Assembly: GCA_031418215.1 (NCBI GenBank)
Contig: JANOXC010000127.1
Coordinates: forward strand, 1 to 26,938
Length of the DNA stretch: 26,938 bases
Direction of reading: 5' to 3'
Source: JANOXC01 sp031418215
Lineage (GTDB): Bacteria > Bacteroidota > Bacteroidia > AKYH767-A > OLB10
A program made the translations under genes and the position numbers. Below, piece by piece: positions 6,143 through 13,421 of the stretch (within the stretch, counting starts at the first letter, position 1; each line of letters opens with the position of its first letter). Below the pieces are notes generated by a model. It did no database searches, had not been told where the DNA came from, and saw nothing but the letters and a program-made list of their open reading frames with translations.

Positions 6143-7915
6143 CTATGCAAACATTGCGATTTGTCCATTGTTTATAGGTGTCATTGCGTTGATAAAACTG
6201 TCCCACAAATTCAATGTCAAATCAAGTTTATACTTTTCGTTTAGCATTTCAAGTTCTGTTTGTAGATTTGTCTTGTTGATGTTTTTAGCTAATTCTAAAA
6301 GGTCTATTCTCATCAAAACATCTTTTGTGAAAGTCCTTTTAGCGTCTGCAAAAGTTACCGATTGCAAAAATTGCATTGTCGTGTCAGAATTTAAAAGTAT
6401 TAAAGAGTAAACTGCAAACTCAATTTTGTCAAAACCTATTAAATAACAGGTGTCGTCAAGCATTACAGGCTTGTTGTCTTGAGGTAGAATTAACGTAAAA
6501 TGGAAAGTCTTGTAAAGTCCTGAAATGGCAACTTTGAAAGGCTTGAATGAATAGTCGCCAATACCGAAGATTGAAAACAAGGGTTTGTTATTATAGATAC
6601 TTGATTTTCTTGCGTCAAAACTGGCCTGATGTGAAGTCAAGTACTTATATGTTTTGGGATATTCACTTTTGATGTATTTGGTTTCTTGTCCAACCTTTTT
6701 TTGCGTAACGATAGTAAATTTTCTTGTCTGACTGATTACTGTGTTTTTAAGGTCGGAACTTTTAAGAATACCGTAAACTAATCCATCTTCTAATTTTATT
6801 TCTTCATTCAATCCATTTACATAGTGTCCGTTTACTTTGTCTAATTCCATTACTGTCGAGCAGTCGTGTTTTAAACCTTGTCGCCAAACAAAAGGACATT
6901 CGCCATCAACTTCTTTTGTGTGAATGTAAGTATCAATGTTTGAAACAAATTTGCCTGATAACCAACCAAATTTCAAGTAAGAAGTTTTGTTGTCATAAAA
7001 ATTAAATTCTTCACAATCAAAAGCTGGATTTGAATTTAGCTTACAATAGAATAGTGACGCTTCAACGGAAACATTAAATTCCTTTTTGCTATCAATACAT
7101 TGTTTTTCTATTGATGCAATTTTAAATTGATTTTTGTTTTGGTCAAAAACAATGTTTTTGATTACTGAATTTTTAACCAACAACAACAAATGTCCGTTCA
7201 TATTCTGAAAGGTTTCAATCATTGTCATTGTTATAAATTCAGCTATATCAAAATTGCCTTTTCCTGTCATAGCGTCTAACCCTCTATGATTTTTAAAGTT
7301 CGTTTTTTTCGGAAGATTAGTTGAATTAAGGCTTCCTAATTTTGAATTTGTTACCCAAGGCGGGTTTCCGATTACTAAAATATCTTCAGCGGAATATTGT
7401 TTAGCGATTTGCTTGAAGTCAAAGTCAAAAACATTGCAGTGTGTAATTGTAATTTTTGGTTTATTGCAGTCGGGGTTAGCAAGAAAGAAGTTTATAATAT
7501 TAAATTTTGTTTCCCAAACATAAGGCTTGTAAATTTCAATACCGAAAACGTTTTTGATGTTTTTAAAGTTGCGTAAGGATGCAATAATAAAATTTCCTTT
7601 GCCGCAAGTTGGCTCAATTACAATTTTAGGTGAAATGTTTTTTGAAGTCAAATGCAATGTTACTTTATCAGCTAAATCAGAATTGGTTTGAAAATCGCCA
7701 TATTCTGCTCTGTCAGGTTCTTCAACAATATTATGAGTAACCGAAAGAATTTCTTTCAGCGTTTCCAATTCAGCATTAGTATCAAAAAAATGTATGATGC
7801 CGAAGGCATCATACATTTTTTGATTTGCCTTTTCAAAAGATGTAGTCTTTTTTAGATTATCATTTAAGAAATCTGATACCTGATGAGAAATATTTGCTTC
7901 AAATACTTTCATCAT
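6143..7915 (-). CDS. type II N6-adenine DNA methyltransferase
   Basis: 590 aa. Motif I region EPTCGKGNFI (101-110) binds S-adenosylmethionine, and GNPPW (183-187) is catalytic motif IV of the gamma (TaqI-like) N6-adenine methylases. The stretch after it (GLDAMTGKGNFDIAEF) and the long C-terminal target-recognition part are typical of methylases of roughly 500-600 aa such as M.SalI and M.HincII, from memory of those families. It methylates DNA to protect it from the endonuclease encoded just upstream. The recognition sequence cannot be read from the protein. The ATG overlaps the endonuclease TGA (ATGA, 4 bp), so the pair is translationally coupled; a second in-frame ATG follows at once. It would be translated after the nuclease, and no separate controller gene is seen in this cassette. 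Confidence 0.88.
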   Translation of the reverse strand: MMKVFEANISHQVSDFLNDNLKKTTSFEKANQKMYDAFGIIHFFDTNAELETLKEILSVTHNIVEEPDRAEYGDFQTNSDLADKVTLHLTSKNISPKIVIEPTCGKGNFIIASLRNFKNIKNVFGIEIYKPYVWETKFNIINFFLANPDCNKPKITITHCNVFDFDFKQIAKQYSAEDILVIGNPPWVTNSKLGSLNSTNLPKKTNFKNHRGLDAMTGKGNFDIAEFITMTMIETFQNMNGHLLLLVKNSVIKNIVFDQNKNQFKIASIEKQCIDSKKEFNVSVEASLFYCKLNSNPAFDCEEFNFYDNKTSYLKFGWLSGKFVSNIDTYIHTKEVDGECPFVWRQGLKHDCSTVMELDKVNGHYVNGLNEEIKLEDGLVYGILKSSDLKNTVISQTRKFTIVTQKKVGQETKYIKSEYPKTYKYLTSHQASFDARKSSIYNNKPLFSIFGIGDYSFKPFKVAISGLYKTFHFTLILPQDNKPVMLDDTCYLIGFDKIEFAVYSLILLNSDTTMQFLQSVTFADAKRTFTKDVLMRIDLLELAKNINKTNLQTELEMLNEKYKLDLTLNLWDSFINAMTPINNGQIAMFA

Positions 7916-8589
7916 TTAGGTTTATTATAACTAACTATTTTGGAAATCCCTGGAATATCTTCGGTCAGTGCCACAATCCTTTGGTATTGCAATCTCCATT
8001 GTAAAGCATTGGAAATAGTCAAATAACCTTGTTCGGGTGGAGTTTTAAGAATTTGCTCCGCTAATTTTGCTAAAGTTATTTCGTCAGCAGGAATATTTTT
8101 GTCGTTGAGATAAGCTATAATGTCGGCTTCATTGGCTTTGTCCTTAACCATTTCTCTCAAACGAAAAGTTGTTGTATAGTCAGCCGTCCTCTCTTTTGAA
8201 ACGAATGAACAACTAACAAAATTCAGAATTGCTGTTTTTGATTTTGGGTCATCTGCTTTGTCGTAAACGAATACAAGTAAGTTATAACCAAGTCCGAAAA
8301 CCTTTTGTTTAGCGTCTTTGAATGGACAAGAAGATTGAGGTTGTTTTATTGATGTTACTTTGATGTCTGTTAAAATGTCTGCCGATGGTAAGTCAACGCC
8401 ACTTGCAGAAGAACCGATTGTAACTTCATATTTATCGTTTAAGTGCTTTTGAAATTTCTGTTCAATGAGTGTCCCAACCGCTTTGCCGTCAGTAACCCCG
8501 AAAAGTTCTTTGTGTTTAAATTTAGATTGTTCAACACAAAAAAGTTGGGCTTCTTTGATTAGAAATTTTATCGTTAATTTTTGTTTCAT
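7912..8589 (-). CDS. type II restriction endonuclease, PD-(D/E)XK type
   Basis: 225 aa. Residues 64-80 (SGVDLPSADILTDIKVTS) carry acidic residues D66 and D71 followed by D75-I-K77, the layout of the PD-(D/E)XK nuclease core. The following QPQSSCPF and a GLGYNLLVFVY strand resemble type II enzymes that partner with N6-adenine methylases. It would cleave unmethylated DNA at a short palindromic site in the cytoplasm. It is the first gene of the cassette and overlaps its methylase by 4 bp, which strongly supports the restriction assignment. No frameshift or missing catalytic residue is visible, so it is probably active. The exact subfamily and recognition site are unknown. Confidence 0.8.
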   Translation of the reverse strand: MKQKLTIKFLIKEAQLFCVEQSKFKHKELFGVTDGKAVGTLIEQKFQKHLNDKYEVTIGSSASGVDLPSADILTDIKVTSIKQPQSSCPFKDAKQKVFGLGYNLLVFVYDKADDPKSKTAILNFVSCSFVSKERTADYTTTFRLREMVKDKANEADIIAYLNDKNIPADEITLAKLAEQILKTPPEQGYLTISNALQWRLQYQRIVALTEDIPGISKIVSYNKPK

Positions 8590-8726
8590 TTCTGTCTTAA
8601 AATATATGTCGCTAAGTTAATGTTTTTAGAGTTAAAATCTGCCCAGTCAAGTCGGCAAGTTTTACACAAAAGTTCATGTCAAGCGGTAAAGTTTGTTCGT
8701 TGCACTGTCGTCCAAGCATTGGGCAT

Positions 8727-8826
8727 AACAATTAATTATACGAAGTAAATCTAATAAAACTTTCGTAAATCCAGCACTTTGTAAGCGGATATGCGAATGT
8801 TTAATTAATAATGGGTTTCGTGATAG
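8727..8826 (-). other. candidate attI site between integrase and cassette 1
   Basis: About 100 bp separate the integrase stop from the first cassette. On the minus strand they contain GATTTACGAAAG and GATTTACTTCGTA, a short direct repeat whose outer bases also form an inverted pair (TACGAA/TTCGTA), and they end in G^TTATGCCC where cassette 1 begins. Position, short imperfect repeats and the terminal GTT fit an attI site. attI sites share little sequence between integron classes, so this is assigned by position. The cassette leader at 8590-8728 has no gene. Confidence 0.45.
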
Positions 8827-9732
8827 TTATAGGAGTTTATCTAGTGGCGATTGAATTTTACTGATGTGCTTTTTGCTTACATGGGTATAGGTCATGGTGG
8901 TGCGCAGGCTGTTATGGCCAAGCAGTTGTTTAATGCTTAAGAGGTCAGTTCCACCTTCCAGTAAATGTGTGGCAAAGCTATGCCGAAGTGCATGTATGGA
9001 GCCTTTTTTGTGAACTCCCGCTTTCTCTTTTGCATGTGCTAAAACTAATTGTATGCTTCGTGAACTGTATTGTTCTCCACCTTGTCCTTCAAATAGCCAT
9101 TCCTTGGGTTTATATTCTATATAATATTCCCGTAGCAGTATCAAAAGCTTTTCGCTTAACATCACCTGCCTGTCTTTCTTCCCTTTTGCTTGTCGTAAGG
9201 TAATCACCATTCGCTTACTGTCTATATCTTTAATTTTCAGGTTTACCACTTCACTTACCCTTAGTCCTCCTGCATAGGCAAGACACAATATTGTTTTGTG
9301 TTTGATATTAGCTGTTGCTTGGATAATGGCTAATATCTCACTTTCATCAAACACTGTTGGTAACTGTTGAGGTTTCTTTGCTCTTGGCAGATCAAACACT
9401 TCGGACGGCCGATGCAATAATTTTTCGTAGAAAAATTTTACTGCGTTGATCAGCTGATTCTGAGTGGTAGCGCTCCATTTATTTCCATTGCGGAACTGTA
9501 CTAAAAAATCCATGATCTCAGGCTTTGTGATTGTTGATGGTTTGTGTTGAGGAAAATGGGTTAAGAATAATATAAACCAATTCCGATAAACGAGAATGGT
9601 ATTGCTACTGTAATTTTTCAGTTTTAGCATTGCTATGTATGCTGCCAACGCCTTTTGCTGAACGTCGTTTAGCTGATGATGTGTAGCTTTTTCAATTTGA
9701 TGCGCTGTTGGTAAAAGAGTTAATGATTGCAT
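8827..9732 (-). CDS. tyrosine recombinase, integron-integrase-like
   Basis: 301 aa from the ATG at 9732; a longer frame starts at 9753, but the shorter start gives a usual N terminus. An N-terminal SAM-like core-binding domain spans about 20-110 and the catalytic domain about 125-300. Catalytic residues are all present: R158 in GGLRVSE, H247-x-x-R250 in HALRHSF, H273 in LLGH, and nucleophile Y282 in MTYTHV. The C-terminal SPLD is shared with many integron integrases. The extra helical insertion (about 16 aa, before the HxxR motif) that marks classical IntI is absent, so by domain it sits between XerC/D and IntI. Context supports an integrase role: attI- and attC-like sites lie directly downstream. 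It reads in the same direction as the cassette genes, unlike class 1 integrons. The 207 bp upstream of it hold nothing I recognise. Confidence 0.85.
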   Translation of the reverse strand: MQSLTLLPTAHQIEKATHHQLNDVQQKALAAYIAMLKLKNYSSNTILVYRNWFILFLTHFPQHKPSTITKPEIMDFLVQFRNGNKWSATTQNQLINAVKFFYEKLLHRPSEVFDLPRAKKPQQLPTVFDESEILAIIQATANIKHKTILCLAYAGGLRVSEVVNLKIKDIDSKRMVITLRQAKGKKDRQVMLSEKLLILLREYYIEYKPKEWLFEGQGGEQYSSRSIQLVLAHAKEKAGVHKKGSIHALRHSFATHLLEGGTDLLSIKQLLGHNSLRTTMTYTHVSKKHISKIQSPLDKLL

Positions 9733-9960
9733 TACTGTCAAATTTGAAAACACAATGTACTATTAATTTTACTGCTGTAAACGTTGTATATATTATTTCC
9801 CGGTTATTTTTTATTTTATTGTACTTATTTGTTGCTATTAATATCCTTGTCAAAAGGAACCATTTGTTTTTAAGAAAGTTGAAAAAGGGCAGTTCCCTGC
9901 TGAAAAGAAATGGAGTTTTTGAAATAACGAAAAGTGGATTATCTCAATGAGACTTCAACA

Positions 9961-11094
9961 TTAATCGAATAAGTTGATATATTCATTAAAAACAAAAATT
10001 CTATTTCGCTTGAATCCGGTAAGTTCTTTTAAAATGCCTAATCTTATAAAATCATCAATTAATTTATAAGTCGACATATCTGATATTGCTAAAGTTTTTT
10101 TAACTAATGACGCAGGTAATACTGGCTCTGAATAAAGTAAATTCATTAATTTTTTTGCATTAGGAATCTTCTTTCCTAATGTTAGAATTTTTTCTCCTTC
10201 GCAAACTTCTTTTAAATGCATAATTGTGTCCAATGTACTTAGACCTTTTTTGCAAGTTTCAATTACTGCAACAAGAAAAAACTTAATCCATTGTGTAAGA
10301 TCATTTTTTTGTCTAATAACCGATAAGTTATCATAATACAGGCCTTTGTTTTTATCAAAGAAATCAGATAAATATAATATTGGTTTTTTTAAAACTCCCG
10401 TACTAACAAAATATAGTGTTATTAGTAGTCGTCCAAGTCTACCATTCCCATCAAGGAACGGATGAATAGTCTCAAATTGATAGTGCGCTATTGCTATTTT
10501 TATTAAATGCGGCACGTCAATTTCTTTGTTGTGTAAAAACAATTCTAAATCCCCCATTAGATCATCAACAGAATTTGCGCTTGGAGGTATAAAAATTGCA
10601 TCATTAAGTGTTACTCCCCCAATCCAATTTTGACTTGTTCTAAAATGACCTGGGCTTTTGTTCTCTCCCCGAACCTCGCTCATTAATACTTCGTGCGACT
10701 TCTTCAATAACCTACTACTTAATGGCAATGTCTTCAATTCATTAATAGCATAATTCATTGCCATTACATAATTATTAACCTCATTCCAATCATTTCTTTT
10801 TTCAGGCTCTAAATCATTTTCATTCATTAGAGCCTCTTCAATATCTGTTTTTGTTCCTTCAATTTTACTAGAAACGGTTGCTTCCTTATAGATATGCATC
10901 TTTATAAAAAGATCAATAGCGGGAACTAGATGAGAATATGTATTTAATTCTCCTAATTTTAAAGTTGCCTCCTCTAATAAGACATTTAACTTAGGGTCAC
11001 TCCAGGTAAATGTGTGGTTAATTTTCTCTGGTTGGAAACTACCATATCCCGTTTGTTTAATTACATAACCTGCTTTAAAGTCTTTTAAATCCAT
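9961..11094 (-). CDS. Fic-domain protein with N-terminal inhibitory motif
   Basis: 377 aa from the ATG at 11094; a TTG start at 11112 is possible but less likely. The Fic core HPFLDGNGRLGR is at residues 211-222 and matches HxFx(D/E)GNGRxxR exactly, so it should transfer AMP (or another phosphate-linked group) to hydroxyl side chains of target proteins. SSKIEGT at 75-81 matches the inhibitory helix (S/T)xxxE(G/N), placing it in the class with self-inhibition from the N-terminal side. The C-terminal 90 residues resemble a winged helix (PASLVKKTLAISDMSTYKLI), as in many stand-alone Fic proteins with a DNA-binding tail. It stands alone between the integrase and tRNA-Gln. No antitoxin gene is seen, which agrees with built-in inhibition. 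Its target is unknown. Confidence 0.9.
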   Translation of the reverse strand: MDLKDFKAGYVIKQTGYGSFQPEKINHTFTWSDPKLNVLLEEATLKLGELNTYSHLVPAIDLFIKMHIYKEATVSSKIEGTKTDIEEALMNENDLEPEKRNDWNEVNNYVMAMNYAINELKTLPLSSRLLKKSHEVLMSEVRGENKSPGHFRTSQNWIGGVTLNDAIFIPPSANSVDDLMGDLELFLHNKEIDVPHLIKIAIAHYQFETIHPFLDGNGRLGRLLITLYFVSTGVLKKPILYLSDFFDKNKGLYYDNLSVIRQKNDLTQWIKFFLVAVIETCKKGLSTLDTIMHLKEVCEGEKILTLGKKIPNAKKLMNLLYSEPVLPASLVKKTLAISDMSTYKLIDDFIRLGILKELTGFKRNRIFVFNEYINLFD

Positions 11095-11254
11095 AACATA
11101 ATCTTTACGCAAAGCTAAATATAAATATTTATATTATACTTTATCCTGCTTAACTATAATATGCATAATTATATTGTACATTAAATATGAACTAGGTTAT
11201 TGACTCCCTTTAAGAAGGAAATAAGGTTTAACCACTTAGCGTCTCTCTGGATTA

Positions 11255-11292
11255 AAAAGAAAAAACCCCCACTCCATAAAAGAAGCGGGGGT
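11255..11292 (-). terminator. rho-independent terminator after tRNA-Gln
   Basis: On the minus strand an 11-bp stem (11292-11282 with 11275-11265), containing five consecutive C-G pairs and closing a 6-nt loop, is followed directly by a run of T. It starts 3 bp after the tRNA's last base. Confidence 0.85.
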
Positions 11293-11294
11293 CG

Positions 11295-11367
11295 TTGTCC
11301 TACTAGGGCTCGAACCTAGACTTTCTTGAATCAAAATCAAGCGTGTTGCCAGTTACACCATAGGACA
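11295..11367 (-). tRNA. trnQ: tRNA-Gln (anticodon UUG)
   Basis: The minus strand folds into a full cloverleaf of 73 nt: 7-bp acceptor stem TGTCCTA/TAGGACA, anticodon arm CTTGA-TTTTGAT-TCAAG with UUG at the anticodon position, and a T arm with GGTTCGAGCC. The discriminator base is A and CCA is not encoded. It is followed by a strong terminator. It is on the same strand as gatA, 2 kb away, whose product would amidate Glu on this tRNA if the indirect Gln-tRNA pathway is used. Confidence 0.95.
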
Positions 11368-11395
11368 ATGTTGAGGGGGGCAAAAGTATAAAAAA

Positions 11396-11465
11396 GTTTA
11401 AAGTTTCGGGTTTAAAGTTTCGGGTTTCAGGTTTCAGGTTTAAAGTTTCGGGTTTCAGGTTAAAA
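11396..11465. repeat. tandem heptamer repeat GTTTNNN
   Basis: Nine consecutive 7-bp units, each GTTT followed by AAA, CGG or CAG, then a tenth degenerate unit. Unit order by last three bases is AAA, CGG, AAA, CGG, CAG, CAG, AAA, CGG, CAG. It lies in the spacer between tRNA-Gln and the transglycosylase terminator; no gene is seen in 11368-11632. Confidence 0.9.
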
Positions 11466-11632
11466 AACAACTTGTTACGATTAATGCCTTGCCCTTCCTT
11501 GAGTTGAAATCGGCAGAAAATTTAACCTAAAACTTTAAATATTTGACTTTAAACGAAATTGGAAACAATAAGTTGACAGTATAAGTTCAAGCTTTGGAGA
11601 TCTTTTTGGAGCATACAATCCATTAGAATCAT

Positions 11633-11667
11633 AAAAAAACCCTCCGGCAGCTTTACTACAGGAGGGT
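11633..11667 (-). terminator. rho-independent terminator of the transglycosylase gene
   Basis: On the minus strand ACCCTCC (11667-11661) pairs with GGAGGGT (11645-11639) around a 15-nt loop, and seven T follow. It is 24 bp after the stop codon of the LysM protein. Confidence 0.8.
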
Positions 11668-11691
11668 GAATATGTTTGGTTTTAAAAACGA

Positions 11692-13332
11692 TTATCCGTT
11701 TCCTACAACCATTAATTTTAGTTTGGTGCCTACTTTAATAGCTGAATTATGCAGGTTGTTAATGTCTTTTATCTGCTCTACTGTTACTCCGTCATAACGC
11801 TTGGCAATGTTCCAAAGGGTATCGCCTGGAGCAACAACATGATAAACAAATTTCTGGCGTTGCCCCTCATTATTGGCAGAACCATTCTTGCTGTTCAAAG
11901 ATTTTATTAGTTCCTGTGATGAGTCAGCAGCAATGGTATCACGATCCTTATTATTAGCTGTCTCAGTTAATGCAGTTGCCGAATCTTTATTTACCAACGG
12001 CTCCTGAGGAGTTGGTTTAACTGGGTTTTTCACTTTCACCCATGCATACACTGTAAGCTTCTGTCCTTTCTTTAAGGAGGTGCTGCGCAGGTGGTTCGTT
12101 TTTTTAATTGAACTGGCAGAGGCATCGTAAATATCAGCGATTTCATAAAGTGTTTCGCCGCGCTTAACAACATGGATCTTCTTTACTTTTTTCTTGGTAT
12201 AGTTACCGCTATTACCGGCATCGGCTGTTAAGTTACCGGGCATTTTACCTGTAAAAACAGGGATTGGAGCGGGCGCCGATTCAGCATAGATACTTTCTTC
12301 CAAGGAAATAAACTGTGCAATTTTATTGGTTGGTAACCGTAATGTGGAAGCACCTTCCTTTGCTGAAATATAAGGACGTTTATAAATTGGATTGAGGTAA
12401 GCAATCACATCTAAAGGTAAGCCAAGCTGTTTTGATAATGTATTGAAGTTAACTGGACGTGTTAGTTCAATTTTATCAACCTGGAAGTAGGAATAGGCCG
12501 GTGTTACAGGCGCCAGGTTGTGCTCTTTAGCATAAGTCATTACATAGGTAACAGCAATAAAGGCCGGGACATATCCCCTGGTTTCTTTGGGTAAGTAAGG
12601 CATTATTTCCCAGAAATTGGTTTTACCGCCCGAACGCTTAATGGCACGGTTTACATTTCCCGGACCGCAGTTATAGGATGCAATTACTAAAAGCCAGTCA
12701 TGGTAAATGGCATACATTTCTTTAAAATAATGGCAGGCCGCCTGTGTCGCCTGAACCGGATCACGTCGCTCATCGGTATAAGAATTGATCTTGAGGTTAT
12801 ACATTAAACCGGTATTGTACATGAACTGCCATAAACCCGTAGCGCCTACTCTTGATACAGCCACAGGATTCAAGGCTGATTCTACAACTGATAAATATTT
12901 GAATTCAAGGGGCAATCCCTCTCTGTCAAGTATCTCTTCATACATTGGGAAATAGAAGTTGGAGAGACCCATGATGCGCTGCGTCATTGCTCTTCTCTTA
13001 TCAGCATAAAGCGATATATAATCTTTTACATATCTATTGTAACTCAGCGGGATGGGCGAGTTGATCTGTGCGATTCGACTGTTATAAGCCTCTTCACTAA
13101 AAGTAGGGATTACGCAGTTGGGACCGCCAACATTGTCGAAACAATTCCCTTCAAGGCTGTTGAATCGAACCACATTATTCAATGTAACCAGGCTGTCGAG
13201 CATGGATACAATAGGATCGTACTCCTGCTGCACGATGGCTGCCGGAGTGGTGGTTTCTTCCTGAGCATGGCTCAGCGAAAATGTCAACAGGCTAAGAAGG
13301 GAGACGGCCAGAAGGGTTTTGTTCATATTCAT
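11692..13332 (-). CDS. MltD-like lytic transglycosylase with two LysM domains
   Basis: 546 aa from the ATG at 13332; another ATG at 13326 is equally possible, and the longer frame uses TTG at 13359. A signal peptide ends near SLSHAQE. The SLT domain (about 130-270) has the catalytic Glu151 in VVESALNP, GLWQFM, and ASYNCGPGNVNRAI, so it should cleave the glycan strands of peptidoglycan to 1,6-anhydromuramyl products in the periplasm. Two LysM modules that bind peptidoglycan lie at about 386-429 and 496-541, joined by a Ser/Thr/Lys-rich linker. This is the domain order of MltD and its Bacteroidota relatives. It is a single gene with its own terminator; gatA upstream ends 63-90 bp before it. Confidence 0.9.
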   Translation of the reverse strand: MNMNKTLLAVSLLSLLTFSLSHAQEETTTPAAIVQQEYDPIVSMLDSLVTLNNVVRFNSLEGNCFDNVGGPNCVIPTFSEEAYNSRIAQINSPIPLSYNRYVKDYISLYADKRRAMTQRIMGLSNFYFPMYEEILDREGLPLEFKYLSVVESALNPVAVSRVGATGLWQFMYNTGLMYNLKINSYTDERRDPVQATQAACHYFKEMYAIYHDWLLVIASYNCGPGNVNRAIKRSGGKTNFWEIMPYLPKETRGYVPAFIAVTYVMTYAKEHNLAPVTPAYSYFQVDKIELTRPVNFNTLSKQLGLPLDVIAYLNPIYKRPYISAKEGASTLRLPTNKIAQFISLEESIYAESAPAPIPVFTGKMPGNLTADAGNSGNYTKKKVKKIHVVKRGETLYEIADIYDASASSIKKTNHLRSTSLKKGQKLTVYAWVKVKNPVKPTPQEPLVNKDSATALTETANNKDRDTIAADSSQELIKSLNSKNGSANNEGQRQKFVYHVVAPGDTLWNIAKRYDGVTVEQIKDINNLHNSAIKVGTKLKLMVVGNG

Positions 13333-13421
13333 CTCTCGTTTTAGTCGTTTTACTACCAAATTTTAAGGCTCTTTTAAGATAGGGCACAAAATTAGGCAAA
13401 ATGGATCAATTTAATTCAATG

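Larger units (their letters stand above)
5987..8728 (-). mobile_element. integron-cassette-like unit 1 carrying a type II restriction-modification system
   Basis: On the minus strand the unit begins after G^TT at 8729/8728 with TTATGCCCAATGCT and ends at the G of GTT in the attC at 5987, 2742 bp in all. The reverse complement of its terminal R'' side is TTATGCCCAGTGCT, so the ends match at 13 of 14 positions. In a circularised cassette these would pair as R'' and R'. Contents are a leader of about 140 bp, the endonuclease, the overlapping methyltransferase, and the attC. Two-gene cassettes, including restriction-modification pairs, are known from chromosomal integrons. The boundaries come from end complementarity alone. 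Confidence 0.55.

Noticed and set aside
9708..9950. 80-aa plus-strand frame with a hydrophobic stretch
   Set aside because: It starts inside the integrase gene on the opposite strand, has no recognisable family, and AT-rich DNA often yields hydrophobic frames.
11295..11367. tRNA-Gln as integration site of a genomic island
   Set aside because: I found no second copy of the tRNA 3' end in the accessory half, and the integrase is over 1.2 kb away with attI-like sites on its other side.
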